NCBI GenBank assembly: GCA_946902985.2
Contig: OX336388.2
Location: 136,287,846 to 136,351,845 of the forward strand
From: Meconema thalassinum
Lineage: Eukaryota; Arthropoda; Insecta; Orthoptera; Tettigoniidae
DNA: 64,000 nt
Direction of reading: 5' to 3'
The number at the start of each line of letters is the position of its first letter. The first letter of the stretch is position 1. Below, piece by piece: positions 21,590 to 31,723 of this stretch. The notes beneath the pieces were generated by a model, which made no database searches, was not told the DNA's origin, and saw only the letters and a program-made list of their open reading frames with translations. A program made the translations under genes and the position numbers.

Positions 21590-23597
21590 GAGGAATGGAA
21601 GCAATTCAAAAACACAATGGTGGAGGCTGCAGTGGCAGTATGTGGAAGAACAAGCAACAGAACGCGGTGAAAAGAGACACCATGGTGGAATGAGAGAGTA
21701 AAAGAAGCTGTGGGAAGGAAGAACAAGGCTTTCAGAGTGTGGTTCCAGGAAAGAACTGATCTGGCAAGGGAAGATTATAAGATAAAGAAGAAAGAAGCAA
21801 ACAAGATTGTCGCAGAGGAGAGGAAGAAGTGGATGGTAAAGTGGACAGAGATGATGGAGGAAGACAGCAGAGGAAATACGAAAGTACTTTATGGGATGGT
21901 CAAAAGTAAGAGAAGAGGTCTGCGAGAGGATGTGGTAATGATGGACAAAAACGGAAATGAGGTACACAACAAAGAGACACTCAAGACAGTGTGGAAAGAG
22001 TACTTTGAGGATTTGCTGAATCCAAATGGTCATAGGGAGGAAGACAATGTATTGGAAGATGGAAAAGACAACACAGGAATGGAAAAGGACCCGACTTGGG
22101 GAGAACTGGAGATGGCTATAGACAAGATGAAAGGAGGAAGGGCACCGGGTGTGGATGAAGTGAGTGTTGAAATGGTGAAGGCAGCAGGGGAGGTTGGGAA
22201 ACAGTGGCTGTACCGTGTGATGAGGGTGATATGGAAGGAGAAAAGGACCCCAGAAGATTGGAAGAAAGGATTAATTGTCCCAATATTTAAGAAAGGAAGC
22301 AGAAAGGAATGCAGAAATTACAGGGGAGTCACACTCATACCTCACTGTGCCAAGATTATGAAAAGATATTAGAAAGTTGAATACGAGCCAAAGTGGAGAG
22401 AAAATTGAGAGAGGAGCCGTATGGATTCAGACCTGGGAGATCAACAGTGGATCTCATATTTTCAGTGAGACAGCTCCAGGAACACCACTACGAATTTGGA
22501 GAGGATCTGTTGATGGCCTTCCTGGACATCGAAAAGGCCTATGATAGTGTGTGTAGGGAGAAGGTTTGGAAAGCAATGGAAAACACGGGAGTGGAAAAAG
22601 AGACTGTAGGCAGAGTGAAGGAGATGTATTGTGGAAGTGTGAGTTGTGTGAAAGTTGGAGAGGAAAGTACAGACTGGTTCAGACAAATGAGTGGCCTGAA
22701 ACAGGGTAGTGCGCTGTCACCCCTTCTCGTTATTGTGGTTATGGACGAGATAATGACATGGGTAGCAGGAAAGATAGGAGAAGATAAGATGAAAGCAATG
22801 GTGTTTGCAGATGATCTCATGGTCTGGGGAAACAAGGAGGAGGAAATTCAGGAGCAACTGAAGGCTTGGGAAGAAACAGTGGGAGGGTACGGATGGAAGT
22901 TCAACATCTGTAAATGTGAGAACCTGTTAACGACCAGGAAAAAGAACAGACCAATGAGTGGGATAACACTTGGAGGTGGACAGCTGAAGAAGGTGGAAAG
23001 TCTCAAGTACTTGGGAAGTATAGTGGAGGAAAATGGGAGAAATGACAAAGAGATTACGGAACGTGGCAGACAGGCAGAAGCATTTCTGAGAAGCATTAGG
23101 AGCTTAGTGTGGAATAAATATGTCCCACAAAAAAGCAAGGAAGTGTTATACAGAAGCTACTATATCCCGATACTGACCTATGCTTCAGAAACGTGGACAA
23201 TGAAGAAAAGAGACATAAGCAGAATACAGGCAGGTGAAATGAAGTTCCTGCGAAGTAGGATCGGAGTAACAAGAAGAGACAGGTTGAGGAATGAAAAGGC
23301 CAGGGAAATGGTGCAAGAGGAGCCCTTGCAAGGTAGGATTGAGACATCAAGACTGAGGTGGTATGGACACTTAAAGAGAATGGATGAGAAGAGGATACAT
23401 GAGATGCAGATGCAGAAGAAACGACCAAGGGGAAGACCAAGAGATTGATGGCTGAAAGGAGTGGAGGAATGTGTCAAGAAGAGAGGCGAGGACTGGACCA
23501 GAGTGACAGCGGAGAGGTGGTGGGAAGAAAGGACTAAGTGGCGAGGCTTATGTTCCAAACAGACCCAGCCTGGGGCTGGAAACTGTACAAGATGAAG
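21590..23597 (+). pseudogene. LINE reverse transcriptase (truncated, mutated)
   Basis: The frame starts inside the linker (TPWWNERVKEAVGRKNKAFR), then a coiled, basic region. RT motifs follow: KGGRAPGVDEVSVEMVKAAG, WKKGLIVPIFKKG, NYRGVTL, YGFRPGRSTVDLIF, AFLDIEKAYDSV, SGLKQGSALSPLL, MVFADDLMVWG (catalytic FADD), KYLGSIVE, then the C-terminal LRWYGHLKRMDEKR and RGRPRD. Breaks: a likely one-base deletion near 22,356, a stop near 21,670, and a nonsense codon at 23,446-23,448 after which the same frame continues WLKGVEECVKKRGEDWTRVT to 23,597. It would prime reverse transcription at the target; this copy cannot. Confidence 0.8.
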
Positions 23598-23602
23598 AGA
23601 AG
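21590..23602 (+). mobile_element. 5'-truncated LINE with reverse transcriptase
   Basis: A 2-kb non-LTR retrotransposon fragment flanked by a perfect 14-bp direct repeat (21,576-21,589 and 23,603-23,616), so this is a complete insertion of a 5'-truncated copy. The AP endonuclease is lost. The 3' end has no poly(A). The clade is uncertain: the RT and its C-terminal part (ASETWTMKKRDISRIQAGEM) are of the AP-endonuclease LINE type common in arthropods. Confidence 0.85.
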
Positions 23603-23747
23603 ATTTAGTGTTGGAAACGCTGATTCGTCTCGCCAGGGTTTGTTTTAAATTAATGTTGTTAGAAATAGTATTTTTTTGAAGCGTTAATTGTTCGTTGACA
23701 GACACCAAAATAGCATTTCGTTTGTTTTCCTGCCTTCAATTGTTTTC

Positions 23748-25231
23748 AGCCTATTTTCATTTATGAAAAAAAAAAAGGCTTATGAGATCACCTTTTGTCC
23801 GTGTGTCTGTGTGTGTGTGTCCCTAGTAAAATCTAAACGGCTGGAGCGCCTTCAATGTGAAACTCGGTAAGTTTATAGCACTATTCCGGACGACCCCGAC
23901 CGTGCCCTTCAAATATTGTTACGTCTCACCAATCCAACATGGCGGCTGTGCGAAATATTTCACCAGCATTCAATACCTCCGAAACTATTACCGATATCAC
24001 CCTAGAGTTATGTACGAAAATAAAGGGAACTACTAGAAGTTCACCTATGTGACTTTTAAAAACCTGGTAACTACAAAACCAACATGGCAGCCAAGCGAAT
24101 TTCCGACTTTTAAATAGACGTTTCTCGCGATTTAACCAACCAAACACAATGAAACTTAGTACAGTATATGTTTATACAGATTGTAATGCACCGACATCTA
24201 ACTTTGTTCAATTGTTTACATAACCTCAAGATGGCGGCTGTGCAAAATATTTCACCGGCATTCTATATCTCTGGAACTATTATCAGTATCACCCTGAAAT
24301 TTTGTACGGAGATAAAGGACACTCCGGGACGTTCATCTATGAGACTTTCGAAAAGCGGTTAACTACAAAACGAACATGGCGCCAAGCGAAGTTGAAGGTT
24401 TTAAATAGACTTTTCTCGCGATTTAATGATCCAAACGCAATGAAACTTGGTACAGCAAATGTTTAATGCACCGGTATCTAATTTAGTTCAATTGTGTACA
24501 TAACCTCAAGATGGCTGTGCGAATTTTAAGATAAGTTTTTATTTCTTGTATCGTAATCATGCGATCGAAGTGAAAGTTTGAATAATGAACCTACACAATA
24601 ATTTTCCTTTAATGGTACATAACCCTATGGGCTATACATATAACAATCAAACATGGCGACCATCCGAAATATTTAGACGGTTCTCAATACCTACGAATCT
24701 ATTACAGCAATCAAACTGAATTTTTTAATGTTCATAGGGGCTATGAACAGAAGTTCGCCTATAGGACTTTGAATAACCTGGTGATCACAAATCCAACATG
24801 GTGGCGACGCAAATTATAAATATTCACATGTACGTTTTTCGCAATTTAACCGTCCGAGTGTAGTGAAACTTGGTACAGTAAATCCTTATACAAATGTTCA
24901 TCCACTGGCATCTATTTTTTTCAATTGTTTCCATAACCACAAGATGGCAGCTGTGCGAAATTTTAAAATCTCGTTTTTACTTCTTGTGTCCTAATCATGC
25001 GATTGAAATTTGAATACTACGCGTACGCAATAACCTTCATGTAACAGAACATAACTCTAAGACCCACATTATATAAAAATCCAACATGGCGACCATCCGA
25101 AATATTTAGTCGGTTCTCAATATCTACGATTCTATTACAGCAATCAAACTGAAATTTTGTATGTTGATAGTGGTAATTAACATAAGCAGGATATATGAAA
25201 ATAGGATTTATTCTTGACGGAACTGCTTGTT
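23748..25231 (+). mobile_element. HINE-like element, family B, copy 2
   Basis: Same layout as 19,627-21,180: AGCCTATTTTCATTTATG, an A run, GGCTTATGAGATCACC, GTGT repeats, then the array and the 3' end ATGAAAATAGGAT with a degenerate hairpin (TTATTCTTGACGGAACTG) and CTTGTT. Anchors lie at 23,936, 24,081, 24,228, 24,373, 24,508, 24,650, 24,795, 24,941 and 25,083: steps 145, 147, 145, 135, 142, 145, 146, 142. The shorter steps reflect small deletions. Confidence 0.75.
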
Positions 25232-26032
25232 TGTGATGTGATAATTCGTAAGGACAGCGTCGTCTATGGTTGTCAGTGAATGGGATAACACGTGTATTTT
25301 GTGGACATCGTGTTAATATAAGCCTTTGGTAAAAATGTTTACCTTTGGGTTGTTATATTATTATTTTCATATTTTTGGTGAATTAGGCAATATCTTTCCC
25401 ACTTTCATTGTGCTAACTTCCGTTGTCCTAAGAAATGTAATTTGTTTCTTGGATATGTGATCCATTTATCACTTCGTTTAATGTCTATTATTGGTGTCCG
25501 CACATTGGTTGTGATTTTATTTTTCTTGTTATTTTTACATTTTGTTTTATTTTGGATTTGAAATAATGTTCGTTCATGTTAAGGCTATGCTTTCCTTAAC
25601 TCGATTATTCTTGCAATAGTCCATGTCATCTTGAATTTGTCATTAGCTCTAGTGTTTGACTAGCGAGATCATAGCTAAATTAGGTATAGGGCTAGATTCT
25701 CTTATTTTCGCTTTGATTGCTTAAGTAGAAGCACACCTTATCAACATATTTTTATTAATGCAAAGCAACGTTAGGGTCAGTTTAAATAAATTCGTATTAT
25801 TTTAAAACCACTTGTGTCGCAATTCTTTGGCTCGCTTAATCAGGGCACGGAGGGTAACAAGTTGCAGACTATTGTGAGTAAATCCCTTCCACCCCTCTTC
25901 CTCCTTGGGGCATATTTTTCTTAGGATTGGCATTCCTGCAATACCACATCGTGGACCTCTAAATAAGGTAGCAGTACTCAGCACGTCTGATGTCCACGTG
26001 GGGAGAAGTCCGCTAGGAAGGGTAAGTGTGGA
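25232..26032. other. No feature seen
   Basis: T-rich sequence without a recognisable gene or element. Confidence 0.5.
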
Positions 26033-26166
26033 GTGGTTGGAGGCTGTCCACCTGAGGTCATATTGTATGGAGTGGTGAGTATCTGGGTGGAGGCTGTCCT
26101 CCTGAGGTCGTATTGTATGGAGTGGTGAGTATCTGGGTGGAGGCTGTCCTCCTGAGGTCGTATTGT
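26033..26166. repeat. 50-bp minisatellite, about 2.7 copies
   Basis: The block AGGCTGTCC recurs at 26,041, 26,091 and 26,141. The last two units are almost identical. Confidence 0.85.
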
Positions 26167-26267
26167 TTCCTGCCTCTCGTTGTTTTTGTTCTTCTCGAGG
26201 GTAAGGTTGCAAGGAATTATTGTGCTCCTCCCCTCTCCTCCCGCCCCGGCACAGGATTGATGCCCAT

Positions 26268-26401
26268 TAGGGTGTCCCTTAAAAGGGCAATTTATTATTT
26301 TTCATTTATTGAAACGCATACCCCGTTATTGTGTTTATTATTCAATTAGTTACCCAAGTACAGAATTTCAACTTCCTACATTAATTTTAACCCGTGCCGA
26401 C
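26268..26401 (+). repeat. Left inverted end of hAT-like element
   Basis: TAGGGTGTCCCTT at the edge, AACCCGTGCCGAC at 26,389-26,401; both recur inverted at the right end. Confidence 0.75.
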
Positions 26402-26544
26402 GGGGCCCAAACGTTTTAGAAAATAGCTGCTTAAAGTGTCTCTTAAATGCATGGATCACACAAAACAGTTATTTTAGAGAAATATAAATGAAAACAGACA
26501 TTCATTTAATGCTCTTCTTGTAAGTAACAAAAAAGATACAATTT

Positions 26545-28831
26545 TTATAGTTTTTCATTTGGATATTTCCTCTTCAAAGTCTCTTTTTTAATGTCTGGGT
26601 AAAGTTTTCTATGTTCTTGCACACAATGTAATAAGAACTGCTTCTGTTCTTCATCTGCGGTAATCAAACCATGAAAGTCTGTCATTAGTTTAACAGCTCT
26701 TTCAGCTGTGTCATTAACTGCTTTTAAGGTCGGAACCTCCTTTTTAGCTTCCAAAAACGCCACGTTGTCTTTCCATGAAGATACAATTTCTTGAAGGAAA
26801 CCACTGTCAGGTTTCAGTCGTGAAAATAAATCTTTACTTTTGACAGAAACAAAATCACTCAAAGATTTCCCTGAAATAAGATTAATGCTTGTAGTGCCTA
26901 TAAATAAAACAAATATGTTCTAAATTAAATACCAGATTAAACACTACTAGTCTACTACGTACCATATAGAGAGCCAGACATCTCTTCTTTCGAAGGAACA
27001 TATCTCTTTCCGGAATCACCAAAGCTTTCTTTCTGTAAGTTTTCTACAATATTTCCTTTGGTGCTCATCAACTTCATCATCAAAAATTGAAAGGATGGCT
27101 ATTTCCTCTGACAAGTACCACAAGTATTGACTGAACTTGTCTAAAGCCGCATTGGAAATCAACTTGTCAACTTTCTCGTAATCGTTTAAGGTCTTTAAAA
27201 AACAAAAATCTTGATTCGGCGCTTTTATGGCCAAACTTCATCCACGTAAACTGCCACAATGAATAAACAAACATCTTGTAAAGCTTGTTTGTCCTTAGGG
27301 TGCATTTTAAACTGGGACTGCAGTAAACAGATTTTTAAGGAGTAAATAGCTCTTGCCATCCATCGTGCTTGATGCATTGCACCAGGGGGTCTGATTTTTA
27401 TTTTATTTTTAATGTCACCACCCAGAAAAACAATAGCGAGCTCAATGAGCAAGCGATAATCATCTCGTACAGTCGATTTTTCCCGCGCATTGTTAAAAAA
27501 TGTCACCAATTCAATAATATTTGCCTCACAGAGATGTTGTTGGACAAAATCAGTGCACGGTTCGATGTCACTAGGATTAATTTTCTTCCAGTTGTCCCTA
27601 AATTTTTTGAACAGCGGAATATCAGGACTGCTAGTGATTTGTTGGATCTTTGATTCAAACACACTTTTGAGCACCAGTTCGTAAATATGATGGCGGCAAG
27701 GAAAGAGTAATAACTCTCTTTCTAGTTTTTGCTCTAAAAGCACACAAGCTCCGTTCAAGCGTCTTGTATTAGATGCTGTTGTATCACAGCACATTATTTG
27801 TATCTTATCATCCAGGTTCCAGTCATGAAGGGCATTTGATACTGCTTTCGCTTGCTCTTTGCCGGAAGAGTTGTCTAACTTCGGCACAGCAAGAAGTTGT
27901 TCTTCCTCGTCATATGAAATAATAATTGGTAGGCGTTCTTCTTTAGAACTTCTTACGTCCAGAGCAAGTAACAATTTTCCATCCCAATGAACAGTAACTA
28001 CTTCAGGCACGTTATTCTGAAAATCGGATTTAATGGCTCCCGCTCTATCTTTTTTCATTTGTGTTCGAATACGTGGAATAGAAGATTTGTTGATCGGGTA
28101 ATTGTCAGAACTAAGACCAAGAGCTTCTACTACATACTGAATTATATAAACAGAATCTCTGATACTTAGATGACATCTGTCTAAGTTTGCAACTAATTTA
28201 GATGTGATAAAATATTTTCTTCCTCTTCTTGTCGACGTAGCTAAAGATCTTACAGATTGAGATGTGGATGGCAGAGATCCTTCCATGCTTTCTTCAGAGT
28301 TGTAGATTGTTCTTCTACGTCTTCATGTGTATCAAAGGTCTGTAAAGTTGCAGATTCCAATGAGATCGCAGGAGGCATTTGCTTTAGTCTCTTTTTATCT
28401 TCTGCGAGTTTTCTCAGCCTAGCCCTTTCTTCAATTTCAGCCAACTTTTTGTCATCACCCACTCGGCTCTCTTTGCTTTTGCAAAAATATTTTTCTTCTA
28501 CGATTTTTATTCTTTCAAGAGCATCAGCATGTGCGATATCGAATAAATTATCTAATTCAAGTTGAAAGCTCTCCTCGCGGCGCATATGTAAATCCTGAAT
28601 CTTATTGCTATTTTTTTGCAGTTCTCGCCAGACCTGATAAAGATCCACTAACTTCTTAACACAATTAGGGACAGCTCTGGTAGGTATTCCAGCCTTTTCC
28701 CAGAATATATTGCACTCCCGAATGACAAGATTTGCGCTTTCAGTAACAGTCAACTTAACCTCACGTTGGAGCGGCTTCGGTGGCGTAGTCGGTAGCATGC
28801 GGAGCTTCTGTGCCCAAGCTAGCGGGTTCAA
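26545..28831 (-). pseudogene. hAT-like transposase, frameshifted, with probable intron
   Basis: Blocks on the minus strand: an N-terminal helical, charged region (28,760-28,250; ESANLVIRECNIFWEKAGIP, later a KLAEIEERARLRKLAEDKKR coiled stretch); a core (28,286-27,225) with VHWDGKLLLALDV, IMCCDTTASNTRRLNGACVL, CRHHIYELVLK and HQARWMARAIYSLK; then FCFLKTLNDYEKVD and LWYLSEEIAIL (27,234-27,016); and a C-terminal part AERAVKLMTDFHGL, EEQKQFLLHCVQEHRKLYPD (26,862-26,545). The D, D-x-x-x-S-N, C-x-x-H and R-W blocks parallel those of hAT transposases; this is inference. Frame breaks lie near 28,265, 27,230 and 27,065. I know this protein as a recurrent uncharacterised family in invertebrate genomes. 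Confidence 0.7.
26898..26962 (-). other. Probable 65-nt spliceosomal intron
   Basis: On the minus strand the sequence reads TATG|GTACGT ... TTTATAG|GCACT. Removing it joins GKRYVPSKEEMSGSLY to GTTSINLISGKSLSDFVSVK in one frame (phase 1). The intron itself contains stops. Confidence 0.55.
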
Positions 28832-29286
28832 ACCCGGCCGAAGCCGTCGGATTTTTTAAGAGCGTTAAAAATCCCTCAGTATGCCTTCCTTCGGAGGGGA
28901 AGTAAAGCCGGCGGTCCATGTCATAGATTTATGGCATGTTAAAGAACCTTCCTCTAATTGTACCTATGTGAAGCTTAATTGGATAGGTTAAGAATGTAAA
29001 CAACGCTCTTAGGTTTCTACGTTCGTTGCCAAGAGCCGACTGCGGTGCGTCTAGTAGCTAAGTTCTGATCTTGGCCTAGTAGTCGTTGACGGTGGCGCTT
29101 GGCGGCAAAAGTAGGAACTATTTGAAAAATTCTAAGTTGCAGTACTTAAATAAAAAAAACAGATAACCCACACTAATACAGTCATCACAATTAATACCGT
29201 TTATCAGACAGATTCTACACACCCAAATTACACGGGACTACATGACCGCGTTGTTGCAGTCCCTAAACTTAAGAACCAACCAACCA
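28767..29286 (+). mobile_element. tRNA-derived SINE with 10-bp target duplication
   Basis: The head is tRNA-like: box A region GGCGTAGTCGGTAGC, box B GGGTTCAAACCC, and an acceptor-like CGGCTTCGG closed by CCGAAGCCG. The body has CCTTCGGAGGGGAAGTAAAG, and the 3' tail is a CCAA repeat. It is flanked by AACCTCACGT at 28,757-28,766 and 29,287-29,296. It lies in the opposite orientation to the hAT-like transposase and interrupts its 5' coding part; removing it restores continuity at INIREVKLTV-type residues. Confidence 0.85.
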
Positions 29287-29528
29287 ACCTCACGTATGTT
29301 GAAAAATAGAACTGCGAGAACTTGACGATTAGATGGTAATTTTGCGCCTGTTATTTGGTGATTTACTTCACCAACCAAGAAAATATTATTTATTGCTCCT
29401 TAGTTCCACTGATATCTTCGAAATATAAAACAATCCATGCTAGCTACACGATAAGCGAAAACTAAGTGACAATAACAATGTGAGCGCGCCACTCTTGTGA
29501 TACAACTTGCATGGACATGTTTGCGCGC

Positions 29529-29656
29529 GAGTCGGCACGGGTTGCACTGTTCCAAATAAGAAAACAAAAATGTTTTCGGGTGTTTTAGGCCCAAATGAAT
29601 AAAACAATAACCTATGCGTTGCAAAATTAAAATTTTGAAAAAATAGGGACACCCTA
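29529..29656 (-). repeat. Right inverted end of hAT-like element
   Basis: Inverted partner of 26,268-26,401: GTCGGCACGGGTT at 29,529-29,541 and AGGGACACCCTA at 29,645-29,656. Confidence 0.75.
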
Positions 29657-29664
29657 ATGTCCAT

Positions 29665-30512
29665 GACTGGTGGCTGCTGTAGGGTGTGTTGATGGAAATC
29701 TGCGGTAATCATGCGTTTGCATACTTGGAGTAAGAAATCTGCCTTTTTAACCAGCCACGTTATTATACTTGCGTATAGTGAATATTGATGATTTCTGGTT
29801 CTAATCATGATTCAAAACCGCGACAACAATTTGGAGTGTTATTTGGCAGAGTTAAACTAGTAGGTTATGTGGCCTGTGACAAGCGGAGTAACGTATCGAG
29901 TCAGGATATATTTGGATTTTATGTCAACTAGTGTGCACAAATCTGTTACAAGTGACCAAGGATAACATGTTGGATTACTATTGTAGCCTGTTTTACCCAT
30001 ATGCTTTTCAGTGCTAGGTTTACAATTCAGTGCTTTGTGATCAATACATTTGTGGTTTCACTTAACAAAAAACTGTCACAATTATGGAAGATCAAAGACT
30101 AGTGTTGTGTAGTTATTCGGCTTTTTATTTCTTTAGGTTTGTCTGCCAAATTATGGATTAGTAAAGCTTAATATAACCTTATGGCCTTTTGGTGAGTACC
30201 AATTTTTTAGATATTAATTAAAGCTCCTCACAGGAATTATCTCTTTTATTTATTTTTACTATGTTTCCCTAGACTGTCCTTTCTACTCCAATAATAATTC
30301 GGACATTATGAGCTGTAGGCTAACATAAATTGTGTGCTTGCGACGTGTGATGATTTACTATTTCTGCCCATACCTTCATGTAAGTTTTCCAGGTGGATTG
30401 TGGTAGATTGATACATGCATCTTTTCTTGTGCATTTCTAACATTGGTGTTGTTTTGTGTTGTATACTACCAATATCATTAGAAAGAGTCATTATTAAGAA
30501 AGTAAGAATGGA
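29665..30512. other. No feature seen
   Basis: AT-rich; no recognisable gene or element. Confidence 0.5.
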
Positions 30513-30654
30513 AGAAAGAAAGAAATAAATAAAGAAAGAAAGAAAGAAAGAAAAGAAGAAAGACGTTGAATTGGAATAAATGAGATGAAATCGAGACATG
30601 TCAGTCATCGGCCCCATATAGTCTATTAGTGCGTTTATGGTAATACTACTACTA
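30513..30654 (+). repeat. GAAA microsatellite and module upstream of R4/Dong-like LINE
   Basis: A GAAA-rich run (30,513-30,560) is followed by ggaataaatgagat, a cggccccat block, agtgcgtttatgg and an ACT/TAA-type run (30,641-30,660). The same series flanks the copy at 1-893 in reverse. Confidence 0.7.
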
Positions 30655-31339
30655 CTATTAAAGCACATGAAATGGACAAATGAATATGTTTATCATGCGT
30701 TCATATTATCAGATAACGAATTTGGAAACTGACACTACTGCATACAGACAGAAGTTGCACGCTGCATTCTGCCAGAAATTCCCTGATAATAATGTTACGA
30801 AACAGAGAAGAGCAGATTAGTGCCGTGCTATAGGTTTGAAGAAACTTATCTCAGAACATCAACTCAAGCTGCTAATGGTTGACAGAGCTGCCGACAATAC
30901 TCATAACTCTGTAGACAAATCCGTAGATCAGGAGAGTACACGTCTGGTCAATGAACAAAGGCACACAGATCTTCGTTGAGAAGACAAAGATGTAAGTATA
31001 TCGCCGGAAGCACTCGGAGATCCAGTGCGGAAACAACTCGAGGATGAATTTGGAAAGGCTCTCATAGATTTTGTAGGGACTGATCCAATAGAGTGGCCCA
31101 TATTCACGAATCAACATTGATCTAAGAAACTTGCTATTGCTGTTGTAACAAAGAACGACTTTCTCTCTCAACATCGGTGCCAGAAATCATATTGTTTCAA
31201 CCATGTTCAGACTGCAAATTTCGCTGGAGCGATAGAAGTGATACGAGTGGCAGGAAGTTAATTATGGCGACCTAAATATATCTTAGGTCGACAGAAGAAG
31301 ATGCAACTTAGGGAGATAGGTTTACGAAAGTCTGTTGTT

Positions 31340-31716
31340 GAACTGAGTGTTCAAATGTTAAGCCATACGAAGAGCAAACATGCAAAGTACAATTCTCTAA
31401 ACCGTAGCCCCCTCTAGATCCTAGATACCATAAATCAATAGCTTGAGACAAAGGCACAGAGATAACGTCGATATAAAGAATCGAACGAAAGAAAGCAACA
31501 AAACAATTTGTTACCAATGGGAAAGGGAAAGGAAGCGGAAAGGGTGCATGAAGAAGTCTCAAGGTTGCAAAGTGCAACTTTCACTGACATTATCCAGTTG
31601 GAGTTACTATGGAACAAGCAGGAAAGGTGATGCGTAACCCCTACATGACCTCCATTGATTACAAGAAAGCTTTTGATTGAGTGTCTCATTCCTGGTTAAT
31701 CCAAACCCTGAAGATG
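31340..31716 (+). repeat. Deleted partial duplicate within the R4/Dong-like LINE
   Basis: 31,340-31,510 repeats 31,717-31,890; 31,535-31,714 repeats 32,405-32,580. The unit therefore joins the pre-RT region directly to the RT region, skipping about 0.5 kb, and is followed by a restart at GTGTTCAAATG. Confidence 0.8.
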
Positions 31717-31723
31717 TGTTCAA

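Larger units (their letters stand above)
26268..29656 (-). mobile_element. hAT-like DNA transposon with poorly characterised transposase
   Basis: Inverted ends: TAGGGTGTCCCT from 26,268 and, on the minus strand from 29,656, TAGGGTGTCCCT. Similarity continues inward through AACGCATA-type and TTATTCA-type blocks to an inverted AACCCGTGCCGAC pair (26,389-26,401 and 29,529-29,541). The flanks are ATGCCCAT (26,260-26,267) and ATGTCCAT (29,657-29,664), an 8-bp duplication with one mismatch. Ends and 8-bp duplication point to the hAT superfamily. The transposase is on the minus strand and a 520-bp SINE interrupts its 5' part. Confidence 0.75.

Noticed and set aside
21578..22033. 151-codon minus frame antisense to the LINE
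   Set aside because: Shadow of the LINE coding strand; so are the minus frames at 22,462-23,708.
25802..26212. 136-codon minus frame
   Set aside because: Its central part is translated from the 50-bp minisatellite; no support as a gene.
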